A DNA stretch of 64,000 nucleotides from Lichenibacterium ramalinae (GTDB lineage Bacteria > Pseudomonadota > Alphaproteobacteria > Rhizobiales > Beijerinckiaceae). How positions within the stretch are numbered: position 1 is the stretch's first letter; each line of letters opens with the position of its first letter. Made by a program: the position numbers and the translations under genes. The stretch is taken from assembly GCF_004137085.1 (NCBI RefSeq), contig NZ_QYBC01000001.1, positions 372,001 through 436,000 on the forward strand, in the 5' to 3' direction. A model generated the notes under the pieces. That model was not told the origin of the DNA. It was given only the letters and a program-made list of their open reading frames with translations, and did no database searches. Shown piece after piece: positions 37,111 through 45,311 of this stretch.

Positions 37111-38627
37111 GCGGCCTCCGCGCCGTTCATGTTGAGGGCGCTCGCCACCAGAGCCCGCTCGGTGATGGCGTCGCCGGCGAGTTCCCGCACGATGCGTCCC
37201 CCGTAGAGCACCAGCACGCGGTCGCAGCAGCCGATGAGTTCCGCGTAGTCGGTCGAATACAGCAGCACGGCCGCGCCCTCGTCGGCGAGGCGGCGCAGCA
37301 GCCGGTAGATCTCGGCCTTGGTGCCGACGTCGATGCCGCGGGTGGGATCGGCGAGCAGCACGATGCGGGGCCGGGTCATCAGCCATTTGGCCAGCACCAC
37401 CTTCTGCTGGTTGCCGCCCGACAGCGACGCCACCGGCACGTCGAGGTCGGCGGCCTTGATGGCGAGGAGCTGCACCATCTCGTCGACGGCGCGCCGCTCG
37501 GCACCCCGGTCGATGACGCCGCCGCGCGACACGCGGCCGAGCGAGGCGAAGCTGAGGTTCTCGCGCACCGACATGGGCAGCATCAGCCCCTCGGTCTTGC
37601 GGTCCTCGGGGATCAGGGCGATGCCGTTGCGCGCCGCCTTGGCGTCGGCGGGGCTGGCGAGCGCCACGGGCCGCCCGTCGACCCTGACCTCGCCGGAGGT
37701 GCCGCGCAGCACGCCGAAGAGGGCCAGCAGCAGCTCGCGCTGGCCCTGCCCGTCGAGCCCGCCGAGGCCGACGACCTCGCCGGGGCGCACCGCGAAGGAC
37801 AGGCCGTGCAGCCGATCGCCCCAGCCGAGGTCGCGCACCGCCAGGGCGGGCGGCGTCGCCTCGGGCACCGGCGGGGGCTTCGCCGGATAGGCGTGGGAAT
37901 AGTCCCGCCCGATCATCATCTCGACGACCTCGCCGTCGCTGCGCGTGCCGGCCGGGAAGGTCGCGACGTTGCGGCCGTTGCGGAACACCGAGCAATCGTC
38001 GGCGAGTTCGGCGATCTCGCCCATGCGGTGCGAGATGAAGACGAGCGCCAGCCCCTGGCGCCGCAGGTCCTTGAGCACGCGGAACACGGAGGCGACGTCG
38101 CGCGCCGTCAGGGCCGATGTCGCCTCGTCGAGGATGAGCAGGCGCGGCCGCCGGCCCAGCGCCTTGGCGATCTCGACGAGCTGGCGACGCGACAGCGGCA
38201 GGTCGCGCACCAGGGCCAGCGGGTGGATGTCCTCGGCGCCGGCGCGGGCCAGCAGCTCCTCGGCGCGGTGCCGCTGCTCCCTGCGGTCGATCAGGCCGAA
38301 GCGGCGCGGCGGGTCGGCGGCCAGGATGTTGTCGGCCACCGACAGGTCGGGGATCAGCGACAGTTCCTGGAACACGCAGACGATGCCGGCCGCATTGGCG
38401 GCCGCCGGGTCGGCGAAGCGCACCGGCGTGCCATCCAGCGTCATGGTGCCGGCGTCGGGCTGCACCACCCCGGCCATGCACTTGATGAGGCTCGACTTGC
38501 CGGCGCCGTTCTCGCCCAGCACGGCGTGGATGCGGCCCGGGTGGAGGGCGAGGTCGACGCCGTCGAGCGCCCGCGTGGCGCCGTAGCGCTTGGCGATGCC
38601 CGACAGCGACAGGAGCGGCGGCGTCAT
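37107..38627 (-). CDS. Sugar ABC ATPase, RbsA/MglA/YtfR type
   Basis: A 506-residue double ATP-binding protein of the CUT2 class. Domain 1: 'GENGAGKSSLIKCMAG', 'LPLSRRQLVEIAKALG' and 'LLILDEATSALTARD'. Domain 2 has the altered Walker A expected in this family ('LGGLDGQGQRELLLALFG') and a normal signature 'SLSGGNQQKVVLAKWL' with 'LLADPTRGIDVGTKAEI'. Only one site is therefore fully catalytic, as is usual here. Between the binding protein upstream and the two permeases, all leftward. Confidence 0.94.
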   Translation of the reverse strand: MTPPLLSLSGIAKRYGATRALDGVDLALHPGRIHAVLGENGAGKSSLIKCMAGVVQPDAGTMTLDGTPVRFADPAAANAAGIVCVFQELSLIPDLSVADNILAADPPRRFGLIDRREQRHRAEELLARAGAEDIHPLALVRDLPLSRRQLVEIAKALGRRPRLLILDEATSALTARDVASVFRVLKDLRRQGLALVFISHRMGEIAELADDCSVFRNGRNVATFPAGTRSDGEVVEMMIGRDYSHAYPAKPPPVPEATPPALAVRDLGWGDRLHGLSFAVRPGEVVGLGGLDGQGQRELLLALFGVLRGTSGEVRVDGRPVALASPADAKAARNGIALIPEDRKTEGLMLPMSVRENLSFASLGRVSRGGVIDRGAERRAVDEMVQLLAIKAADLDVPVASLSGGNQQKVVLAKWLMTRPRIVLLADPTRGIDVGTKAEIYRLLRRLADEGAAVLLYSTDYAELIGCCDRVLVLYGGRIVRELAGDAITERALVASALNMNGAEAA

Positions 38628-38644
38628 GGGGGCGGAAGCCGGCG

Positions 38645-39781
38645 CTACTGGTTCGCCTCGGAGCGTCCCATGATCTCCTGGGCGGTGAAGTTGATGCCGC
38701 AGGTCGGGAAGGAATTGCCGACGAAGAAGTTGTCGGTCTGGTCGGGGAAGACGTTGTCGCCGGCCTTGAAGTCCGGGTCCTCGACATGGGCTAGCGGCAG
38801 GCGGATCGACTGCGGCACCACCGTGCCGCCGAGCGCCGCCAGCGCCGTCTTGATGGCCACCGCCACCTGGGCCGGGCCGGTGCCGCCGGACGCGCAGGAC
38901 AGGCCCTTGCCGGCGTCATCGAGGCAGAGCTTGCGGAAGCCGTTCTCGGTCTCGGCCCCGGCCGGCACCAGCGGCGCACCGGCGTCGAGGAAGGCCCGCA
39001 CCATGCCGGTCGAGCCGCCCTGGGCCGTCATGCCGTCGAAGTGCTTGTGCACCGCGATGGCGTCGGCCGACACCTTCTGCGCCGTGCCGTCGTCCCACCG
39101 GCCGACGACCTCGACGGTGTTGAAGGCCTTGCCGGACGCCTTCAGCGTCTCCTGCAGACCCTTGTGGCGGTCCGTGTCGACGGAGGTGCCGGGGACGCCG
39201 CGCACTTCGAGGATGTCGCCGCCCTTGGGCAGCTTCTTGACCAGCCAGTCGCCCCAATACTGGCCGAGGCCCTCCTGGTCGACGTTGACGTTGATGGCCT
39301 CGTCGGTGTCGAGCGTGTTGTCGAAGGCGACCAGCACGACGCCGGCCGCCTGGGCGCGCTTGACCACCGAGCGGAAGGCCGTGGGGTTCTGGGCGTCGAC
39401 GATCACGGCGTCGTAGCCCGAATCGATGAAGTTGTTCACGGCCGAGATCTGCGCCGCGATGTCGTCGCCGGTCGACACGACCTTGAATTCCTTGAGCTGC
39501 TTCTTGACATCCGGCTGCTCGGCATAGGCCTTGGCGGTCTTGATCATCTGGATGCGCCAGGTGTTGCCGATGAAGCCGTTGGCGAGCGCAACCCGGTAGG
39601 GACCCGGCTTCTTCGCGTATTGGAAGAACTTGGTGGCCTGGGTCCAGGGCACGAAACACTGCGCCTCGGCGCTGGGCCCGCTCACCACCTTGGGGCCGGC
39701 CGCCTGGGCCGACGACGCCGCGAGGGCGGCGAGCAGCGCCGCGGCGGCGCAGGTGTGCTTCAGGTACGGCGTCCCGAACAT
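38645..39781 (-). CDS. Sugar ABC substrate-binding protein (type 1)
   Basis: A 378-residue periplasmic binding protein of the RbsB/sugar peripla_BP_4 fold. Residues 1-~27 are a signal peptide ('AAAALLAALAASSAQAAG'). The core has 'YRVALANGFIGNTWRIQMIK', 'QISAVNNFIDSGYDAVIVDA', 'VAFDNTLDTDEAINVNVDQE' and 'GDILEVRGVPGTSVDTDRH'. ATG 39781 has GGGGGAG seven bases upstream. First gene of the importer operon, divergent from sugar-catabolic genes, so its ligand is probably the sugar they degrade. By that context galactose, galactofuranose, xylose or a related sugar is likely, but the sequence does not settle it. Confidence 0.9.
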   Translation of the reverse strand: MFGTPYLKHTCAAAALLAALAASSAQAAGPKVVSGPSAEAQCFVPWTQATKFFQYAKKPGPYRVALANGFIGNTWRIQMIKTAKAYAEQPDVKKQLKEFKVVSTGDDIAAQISAVNNFIDSGYDAVIVDAQNPTAFRSVVKRAQAAGVVLVAFDNTLDTDEAINVNVDQEGLGQYWGDWLVKKLPKGGDILEVRGVPGTSVDTDRHKGLQETLKASGKAFNTVEVVGRWDDGTAQKVSADAIAVHKHFDGMTAQGGSTGMVRAFLDAGAPLVPAGAETENGFRKLCLDDAGKGLSCASGGTGPAQVAVAIKTALAALGGTVVPQSIRLPLAHVEDPDFKAGDNVFPDQTDNFFVGNSFPTCGINFTAQEIMGRSEANQ

Positions 39782-39993
39782 GGCGTGTCTCCCCCGAACG
39801 ATCGGCCGGCGTTGACGCCGGTCCGCGGGGCTCATCGCGCCCCTCTATTGTCAGACTACACGGGACATGACGCTACGCAAGGGGCTCGGCCGCCCTGCGC
39901 CCGCGCCGTCCCCAGCGCGCTTCCAGAGCATCCCCAGACGGCCATCAGGGCTCCGCACTCGGGTCGGCGTGGAACCGTCGGGAGCCACCCTCT

Positions 39994-40073
39994 CCCGCCC
40001 CGGGCCCTTCCCGCCCCGGGCCCTTCCCGCCCCGGGCCCTTCCCGCCCCGGGCCCTTCCCGCCCCGGGCCCTT
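39994..40073. repeat. Five tandem copies of a 16-base GC repeat
   Basis: Five perfect head-to-tail copies of CCCGCCCCGGGCCCTT with no spacers (80 bases). The inner CCCCGGGG-like core is palindromic, so each copy can bind a dimer or form a hairpin. Perfect identity points to recent expansion. It ends 52 bases before the dehydrogenase start. Confidence 0.9.
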
Positions 40074-40081
40074 GCCGCTAA

Positions 40082-40099
40082 TGTCCGAATCGTCGGACA
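40082..40099. promoter_or_regulatory. Operator-like dyad TGTCCGA-ATCG-TCGGACA
   Basis: A perfect 7-base inverted repeat with a 4-base spacer, 26 bases before the dehydrogenase start codon, in the usual place for a repressor site. TGTC...GACA dyads are typical of GntR-type sugar-acid regulators, though no such gene is in the window. Identification of the regulator is inferred only. Confidence 0.5.
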
Positions 40100-40125
40100 A
40101 GAACCTTTCCCGGGAGAGACGCACC

Positions 40126-40893
40126 ATGGCGCAGGCCATCGCCACCTATCCGAGCCTCGATGGCCGCACCGTGCTGGTGACGGGCGGTGGCAGCGGCATC
40201 GGTGCGGCCGTCACGACGCGCTTCGCCGAGCAGGGCGCCCGCGTCGCCTTCCTCGACATCGCGGACGGCCCCTCGCAGGCCCTGGCCGAGACCCTGTCGG
40301 GCGCCGGCCACGACGTCCTCTACGTGCGCTGCGACCTGCGCGACATCGCGGCGTTGCGGGCCGCCGTGGCGCGCGTGCGGGAGGCCTACGGGCCCGTCAC
40401 CGTGCTGATCAACAACGCCGCCCACGACGAGCGCCACGCGACGCCGGACGTGACGCCCGAGATGTTCGACGAGCGCATCGCCGTGAACCTGCGCCACCAG
40501 TTCTTCGCCGCCCAGGCGGTGCTGCCCGACATGCAGGCGGCGGGCGGCGGCGCCATCGTCAACTTCGGCTCCGTGTCCTGGATGATCGGCCAGGGCGGCA
40601 TGCCGGTCTACACGGCGGCGAAATCGGCCGTCATCGGCCTCACGCGCTCCCTCGCCCGCGACTACGGCGCCTTCAACATCCGGGTCAACGCCATCGCGCC
40701 CGGCTGGATCATGACGGAGCGCCAGAAGGAGAAGTGGCTGACGCCGGACGGCGAGGCCGAGCTGATGCGCCGCCAGTGCCTGAAGCGCCATCTCCTGCCC
40801 GACGAGATCGCCCGCGCCACCCTGTTCTTCGCTTCCGACGAGGCGTCCGCCTGCACCAACCAGCATTACGTCGTCGACGGCGGCTGGGTTTGA
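40126..40893 (+). CDS. SDR sugar 1-dehydrogenase (XylB-like)
   Basis: A 255-residue short-chain dehydrogenase. The cofactor motif is 'VTGGGSGIGAAV' (residues ~19-30), with 'FLDIAD' after strand 2, whose Asp favours NAD. The catalytic set is 'NFGSVSWMIG' (Ser) and 'YTAAKSAVIG' (Tyr-x3-Lys). The N terminus 'ATYPSLDGRTVLVTGGGSGI' and the C terminus 'DEASACTNQHYVVDGGWV' resemble, as I remember it, the Caulobacter XylB xylose dehydrogenase. It would oxidise an aldose at C1 to the lactone. Followed by DgoK and DgoA, galactose or fucose are also plausible substrates. ATG 40126 follows GGGAGAG. Confidence 0.88.
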   Translation: MAQAIATYPSLDGRTVLVTGGGSGIGAAVTTRFAEQGARVAFLDIADGPSQALAETLSGAGHDVLYVRCDLRDIAALRAAVARVREAYGPVTVLINNAAHDERHATPDVTPEMFDERIAVNLRHQFFAAQAVLPDMQAAGGGAIVNFGSVSWMIGQGGMPVYTAAKSAVIGLTRSLARDYGAFNIRVNAIAPGWIMTERQKEKWLTPDGEAELMRRQCLKRHLLPDEIARATLFFASDEASACTNQHYVVDGGWV

Positions 40894-40983
40894 GGCGAGG
40901 CCCGGGGCGGCACGCGCCGATCCCGCCCGCAGCGGACCACCACGCCCCTTCCTACCGACGCCCCACCGCGTGAGACCTGCGCC

Positions 40984-41874
40984 ATGACCACCCCCGCCTT
41001 CATCGCCGTCGACTGGGGCACGACCCGGCTCCGGGCCAGCCTCGTCGACGGCGCCGGGGCCGTCCTCGGCACGGCGCAGTCCGACTCGGGCGTGCAATCG
41101 GTGCCGGCCGGGGGCTTCCCGGCGGCGCTGGACGCGGCCTGCGCACCGTGGTTCGCCGCCCATCCCGGCGTGCCGGTGCTGATGGCCGGCATGGTGGGGA
41201 GCCGCAACGGCTGGGTCGAGGCGCCCTATGCGCCCTGCCCGGCCGGCCCGGGCGAGATCGCGGCGCGCCTGCTCGCCGTGCCGGGCGCGGGCCGCGACAT
41301 CCGCATCGTGCCCGGCGTGGACTGCCGCTGGGCGGACGGCGCCTACGACGTGATGCGCGGCGAGGAAACCCAGGCGCTGGGCACCGGCCTCGCCGACGGG
41401 CTGCTGGCCCTGCCCGGCACCCACGGCAAATGGATCGAGATGCGCGACGGCCGCATCCACCGCTTCGCCACCTTCGTCACGGGCGAACTCTTCGCCGCCG
41501 TCTCGGCCTCCTTCGTGGGCCGCCTCGCCGAATTGCCGCACGACGACGAGGCCGGCGCGGCCCTCGCCGCCGAAGCCGCCCGGGTGCCCGGCGGCCTGAC
41601 CCGCGGCCTGTTCCAGGCCCGCGCCCGCGCGCTCGCCGGCGACCTCGCCCCCGCGGGCGTGAGGCCCTTCCTGTCGCGCCTTCTGGTCGAGGCCGAGATC
41701 GCCGGCGCGCTCGACCTGTTCGGCCGGCCCGACGTCGTCCATCTCGTGGCGGGGGAGCCGCAACGCTCCGTCTACACGGCGGCGCTGGCGCAACGCGGCC
41801 TCGTCGTGCAGGACTACGACACGCCCGCCATCACCCTGGCGGGCCTCACGATGCTGATGGCCGCGAGGACGTGA
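40984..41874 (+). CDS. dgoK: 2-dehydro-3-deoxygalactonokinase
   Basis: A 296-residue sugar-acid kinase of the DgoK family. 'AVDWGTTRLRASLVDGAGAV' is the phosphate-1 region, 'LMAGMVGSRNGWVEAPYAPC' the DgoK signature, and 'LALPGTHGKWIEMRDGRI' the substrate/ATP segment. It phosphorylates 2-keto-3-deoxygalactonate at C6 in the De Ley-Doudoroff route. It overlaps the dgoA start at a single base (TGATG). 90 bases separate it from the dehydrogenase, probably within the same operon. Confidence 0.93.
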   Translation: MTTPAFIAVDWGTTRLRASLVDGAGAVLGTAQSDSGVQSVPAGGFPAALDAACAPWFAAHPGVPVLMAGMVGSRNGWVEAPYAPCPAGPGEIAARLLAVPGAGRDIRIVPGVDCRWADGAYDVMRGEETQALGTGLADGLLALPGTHGKWIEMRDGRIHRFATFVTGELFAAVSASFVGRLAELPHDDEAGAALAAEAARVPGGLTRGLFQARARALAGDLAPAGVRPFLSRLLVEAEIAGALDLFGRPDVVHLVAGEPQRSVYTAALAQRGLVVQDYDTPAITLAGLTMLMAART

Positions 41875-42593
41875 TGCCCATGCCCGAACAGACCCGCTTC
41901 GAAGCCCATTTCGAGGGGTGTTTCGCCGCCATGCCGCTCGTGGCGATCCTGCGCGGCATCCAGCCCCGGGAAGCCGTGGCGATCGGCGAAGCGCTGGTGG
42001 CGGCCGGCATCACCATCCTCGAGGTCCCGCTGAACTCGCCCGAGCCCTTCGACAGCATCGGGCGGCTCGCCCGCGCGGTGGGCGACCGCGCCAGCGTCGG
42101 CGCCGGAACGGTGCTGGAGCCCGAGGCCGTCGATGCCGTCTTCGAGGCCGGAGGCCAGATCATCGTGTCGCCGAACTGCGACGCCGCCGTCATCCGCCGC
42201 ACCCGCGCCCGCGGGATGGTGTCGCTGCCCGGCTGTCTCACGCCCTCCGAAGCCTTCGCGGCCCTCAAGGCCGGCGCCCATGCCGTGAAGCTCTTCCCCG
42301 GGGAACTCGTCACTCCCAACGTCGCCAAGGCCATGGCGGCGGTGCTGCCGAAGAAGACGCGGCTGCTCGTGGTCGGCGGCGTTTCGGCCGACAGCCTCAA
42401 GGACTGGCGCGGCGGCCCCGTGCAGGGCTTCGGCATCGGCTCCTCGCTGTTCAAGCCGGGCGTCACCCCCGACGAGGTGGGCCGGCGGGCCCGCGCCCTC
42501 ACCGACGCCATCCGCAGCTTCGTCGACCCGGACGGGGACACGCGCGGCCAGCCGGGCGGCGACGAGCGGGACGCGGGCGGGGACGCGCGGTGA
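41874..42593 (+). CDS. dgoA: KDPGal aldolase
   Basis: A 239-residue class I aldolase of the KDPG/KDPGal family that splits 2-keto-3-deoxy-6-phosphogalactonate into pyruvate and glyceraldehyde 3-phosphate. Active-site parts are 'LVAILRGIQPREA' (Arg), 'ITILEVPLNSPEP' (Glu) and 'GAHAVKLFPGELVTP' (Schiff-base Lys). 'VGAGTVLEPEAVD' and 'FGIGSSLFKPG' are also typical. The C-terminal ~25 residues are an Asp/Gly/Arg-rich extra tail. The stop overlaps the next gene (GTGA). Taken with dgoK, assignment to galactonate breakdown is firm. Confidence 0.92.
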   Translation: MPMPEQTRFEAHFEGCFAAMPLVAILRGIQPREAVAIGEALVAAGITILEVPLNSPEPFDSIGRLARAVGDRASVGAGTVLEPEAVDAVFEAGGQIIVSPNCDAAVIRRTRARGMVSLPGCLTPSEAFAALKAGAHAVKLFPGELVTPNVAKAMAAVLPKKTRLLVVGGVSADSLKDWRGGPVQGFGIGSSLFKPGVTPDEVGRRARALTDAIRSFVDPDGDTRGQPGGDERDAGGDAR

Positions 42594-43492
42594 TCGCGGT
42601 CTTCGGCTCGGTCAACATCGACCTCGTCACGCCGGTGGAGCGGATCGCCGCCCCGGGCGAGACCGTGATGGGCGACGCCTACGAGGTCGTGCCGGGCGGC
42701 AAGGGCGCCAACCAGGCGCTGGCGGCGCGGCGGGCCGGGGCCGACGTGCTCATGGTGGGCGCCGTCGGGCGGGACGGCTTCGCCGGGCCGGCGCTGGCGC
42801 TGCTGCGCGACGCGGGCGTCGACCTCGCCGGCGTCGCCGCCGTGGACGCGCCGACCGGCGCCGCCTTCATCGCGGTGGACAACCGCGGCGCCAACGCCAT
42901 CACGGTGGCGGCCGGCGCCAATGCCCGGGCCCGGGCCGCGCAGCTCGACGGCCTCCTCCCGGCCGCCGGACTGCTGCTGCTCCAGCGCGAAGTCCCCGAC
43001 GCCGAGGGCGAGGCCGCGGCCCGGATCGCGCGCGGGCGCGGCCTGCGCACCCTGCTCAACCTCGCGCCCTCGGGCCGGGTGCCCGACAGCTTTCTCGCGC
43101 TGGTCGACGTGATGGTGGTGAACGAGCACGAGGCGGCCGACCTCGCCGCCGCCCTGTCGCTGCCGGACGACCATGCCGGGCTCGCCGCCCATCTGGCGGC
43201 GCGGTTCGGCATCGGCGCCACGGTGGTGACGCTGGGCGCCGAGGGTGCGGTCGGCTGGGAGGGGGGCACCCCGCACCGTGCACCCTGCCCGGAGGTCGCG
43301 GCGCGCGACACAACGGCGGCGGGCGACAGTTTCGTGGGCTTCCTGGCGGCGGCGCTCGATGCCGGCCTGCCCTTCGCCGAGGCCATGCGGCGCGGCACGG
43401 CCGCGGGCTCGCTCGCCTGCACGGTGGCGGGCGCGCAACCCTCGATCCCCGACGCCGCAGCCGTCGACGCCCTGCTGGCGCGAACCGCCTGA
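42590..43492 (+). CDS. rbsK: PfkB-family kinase, ribokinase-like
   Basis: A 300-residue ribokinase-fold kinase. 'FGSVNIDLVTPVERI' and 'EVVPGGKGANQALAARRAGA' are the two N-terminal marks; 'ARDTTAAGDSFVGFLAAAL' near residue 245 holds the anion hole and catalytic Asp. The pattern fits RbsK better than other PfkB kinases, but in this operon it might phosphorylate another pentose or deoxy-sugar. It starts at GTG 42590 overlapping the dgoA stop and is the last gene of the operon. Confidence 0.85.
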   Translation: MIAVFGSVNIDLVTPVERIAAPGETVMGDAYEVVPGGKGANQALAARRAGADVLMVGAVGRDGFAGPALALLRDAGVDLAGVAAVDAPTGAAFIAVDNRGANAITVAAGANARARAAQLDGLLPAAGLLLLQREVPDAEGEAAARIARGRGLRTLLNLAPSGRVPDSFLALVDVMVVNEHEAADLAAALSLPDDHAGLAAHLAARFGIGATVVTLGAEGAVGWEGGTPHRAPCPEVAARDTTAAGDSFVGFLAAALDAGLPFAEAMRRGTAAGSLACTVAGAQPSIPDAAAVDALLARTA

Positions 43493-43531
43493 GAGGCTGC
43501 GGACGGACGGTCGGCGGATCGCTCCGGGCCG

Positions 43532-44149
43532 TCAGTCCATCACGGCCGCCTTGAGGATGCACACCATGGTGGCATGGGCCGGCACCGGGCCGATGTTGCG
43601 GATGGTGTGGGGACGGTCGCAGCGGTAGCGGAGCGTGTCGCCGGCCTTGGCCCGCTCGACCCGGCCGCCCACCGCGACCTCCAGCTCGCCGTCGAGCACC
43701 GACAGCGATTCGATGGAGCCGCGCTGGTGCGCGTCGGACTCCAGCACGCCGCCCGCCTCGGCGTGGAAGTCGTACCATTGCAGCCATTCGACGGTCTTGA
43801 TCCAGCCGATGATGGCGAGGCGGCAGCGCCCGTCGTCCGACAACAGCATGGGCATGTCGGTCCGCGACGTCTTCTCGACGAAGGGCTCGTCCTCGGCGCC
43901 CTGCAGCACCTTGTCGATCGAGACGTCGAGCGCCTGCGCCAGGCGCCAGATGGTGGCGAGCGTCGGGTTGGTCTCGTTGCGCTCGATCTGGCTGATGATC
44001 GACTTGGCGACGCCGGACTGTTCGGACAGGTCCGACAGCGACAGGCTGTAGGCCTTGCGCAGCCGCTGGACGCTGCGGCCGAGCTGGCCCGACAGGGCCG
44101 TCGCACCCGCTTCCAGCGCCTTCGCCTTGTCCCGACCTTCGACGCCCAC
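43532..44149 (-). CDS. XRE-cupin transcriptional regulator
   Basis: A 205-residue regulator with an N-terminal helix-turn-helix (residues ~20-75, 'LSLSDLSEQSGVAKSIISQI' then 'ERNETNPTLATIWRLAQAL') and a C-terminal cupin barrel (~125-198, 'RGSIESLSVLDGELEV', 'GDTLRYRCDRPHTIRN'). Such proteins sense a small metabolite in the cupin and usually control nearby genes. It is convergent with the sugar operon and starts 341 bases from the phosphoesterase operon. A perfect dyad sits 42 bases before its GTG start, pointing to self-control. GTG 44149 is the first start with a fitting GGGAG. Confidence 0.88.
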   Translation of the reverse strand: MGVEGRDKAKALEAGATALSGQLGRSVQRLRKAYSLSLSDLSEQSGVAKSIISQIERNETNPTLATIWRLAQALDVSIDKVLQGAEDEPFVEKTSRTDMPMLLSDDGRCRLAIIGWIKTVEWLQWYDFHAEAGGVLESDAHQRGSIESLSVLDGELEVAVGGRVERAKAGDTLRYRCDRPHTIRNIGPVPAHATMVCILKAAVMD

Positions 44150-44489
44150 GGCCCATGCTCCCCGGTTCCGTCCGCGATGATAGACGATTCCGTTCGAAAT
44201 ATCGAACGAGATCGCGCGGCGCCGGCCCGCAGCGCGGGTGCGCGCCCGGATGCGGCGTTGCAGCAAAGCCACCCTCCCACAGCTTCTGCAGGCGCGGGAT
44301 TGCGACCCGGGGGGCCGGCGGGCCATTATCATGGGGCCGTCACACGGGCGCCACGCAAACGGGACTAAGACTGTCGTCATCGCGAGCCGCTCGCCGAGAG
44401 CCCTTCTCGCGTCCCGAGCTGTCATCCGTCGTACGCGGCCGACATGGTTTCAGGTCGCCAGCGTCGACGAAGGAGCGCCGAGTATCGCG
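44150..44489. other. Divergent intergenic region
   Basis: A 340-base gap between the XRE-cupin gene and the phosphoesterase gene. It holds a dyad (listed separately) near the regulator. Otherwise I see only frames without coding bias and an AAGGAG at ~44470 that may serve the phosphoesterase gene at a long spacing. Confidence 0.5.
44191..44208. promoter_or_regulatory. Dyad CGTTCGA-AATA-TCGAACG
   Basis: A perfect 7-base inverted repeat around a 4-base AT core, 42 bases upstream of the XRE-cupin start. TTCGA...TCGAA-type palindromes are commonly bound by XRE-cupin proteins, so this is a good candidate autoregulatory operator. Binding is inferred, not shown. Confidence 0.55.
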
Positions 44490-45311
44490 ATGCCACAGAA
44501 GACCGCACATTATCGGACCCTGTTCATCTCGGACCTCCACCTCGGCACCCGCGGGTGCCAGCACGAGCTGATCGTCGACTTCCTGAAGCACAACGACGCC
44601 GACACGATCTTCCTCGTCGGCGACATCATCGACGGCTGGAAGCTGAAGTCCGGCTGGTATTGGCCACAGGGCCACAACGACGTCGTGCAGAAGCTGCTCC
44701 GCAAGGTGCGCAAGGGCGCCAGGATGGTCTACATCCCGGGCAACCACGACGAGTTCGCGCGCGAATACGTCGGCATGACCTTCGGCGGCGTCGAGGTGAT
44801 GCGCACCGCCGTGCATGTCACGGCCGACGGCCGGCGCTTCCTCGTCACCCACGGCGACGATTTCGACATCGTGGTGCGCAACGTGCGCTGGCTGGCCTAC
44901 CTCGGCGACTGGGCCTACACCACCGCCATCGCCGCCAACACGATGTTCAACATCGTGCGCCGCCGCCTGGGCTTCCCCTATTGGTCGTTCTCGGCCTGGG
45001 CCAAGCTGAAGGTCAAGAACGCCGTCAACTTCATCGGCGACTTCGAGGAGGTCGTCTCCCAGGACGCCGTGAAACACGCGGTCGACGGCGTGATCTGCGG
45101 CCACATCCACCACGCCACGATGCGGGACATCAACGGCGTGACCTATGTCAACACCGGCGACTTCGTCGAATCCTGCTCCTTCGTGGCCGAACACCGCGAC
45201 GGGCGGCTCGAGGTCATGCGCTGGCTGACCCTCGGCGGCGCCGCGACGGCGGCCCCCGAAGCGGAAGGCGACCTCGCACTCGGCGAGGAGGCCGCGCAGG
45301 TCGCCGCCTGA
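44490..45311 (+). CDS. LpxH-like metallophosphoesterase
   Basis: A 273-residue calcineurin-type phosphoesterase annotated in relatives as UDP-2,3-diacylglucosamine diphosphatase family. Metal motifs are complete: 'FISDLHLGTRG', 'VGDIIDGWKL', 'IPGNHDEFA', 'THGDDFDIV' and 'CGHIHHATM'. In Hyphomicrobiales the lipid A step is generally thought to use LpxI, so this enzyme may have another phosphate-ester substrate. It overlaps the following glycosyltransferase start (TGATG), a pairing I recall from related genomes, which hints at a lipid-linked sugar product. ATG 44490 is chosen because the first metal motif starts 13 residues later. Confidence 0.87.
   Translation: MPQKTAHYRTLFISDLHLGTRGCQHELIVDFLKHNDADTIFLVGDIIDGWKLKSGWYWPQGHNDVVQKLLRKVRKGARMVYIPGNHDEFAREYVGMTFGGVEVMRTAVHVTADGRRFLVTHGDDFDIVVRNVRWLAYLGDWAYTTAIAANTMFNIVRRRLGFPYWSFSAWAKLKVKNAVNFIGDFEEVVSQDAVKHAVDGVICGHIHHATMRDINGVTYVNTGDFVESCSFVAEHRDGRLEVMRWLTLGGAATAAPEAEGDLALGEEAAQVAA

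Larger units (their letters stand above)
39782..40125. promoter_or_regulatory. Divergent control region, sugar uptake vs catabolism
   Basis: A 344-base gap between the importer operon and the dehydrogenase operon. It should hold both promoters. It contains 'attgtcagac' (39847-39856), five exact copies of a 16-base repeat and a dyad TGTCCGA-4-TCGGACA, the last two listed separately. The TGTC/GACA theme near both promoters suggests one repressor for both operons. I see no gene in it. Confidence 0.5.

Noticed and set aside
37107..38627. Damaged second Walker A in the sugar ABC ATPase
   Set aside because: The altered motif in domain 2 is normal for RbsA/MglA-type proteins, which keep one fully catalytic site.
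39994..40073. CRISPR-like array
   Set aside because: The five 16-base copies are directly adjacent with no spacers and there are no cas genes.
42590..43492. Loss of the PfkB catalytic motif because the segment reads DTTAAGD rather than DTTGAGD
   Set aside because: Ala in this position is also found in functional ribokinases; the catalytic Asp is intact.
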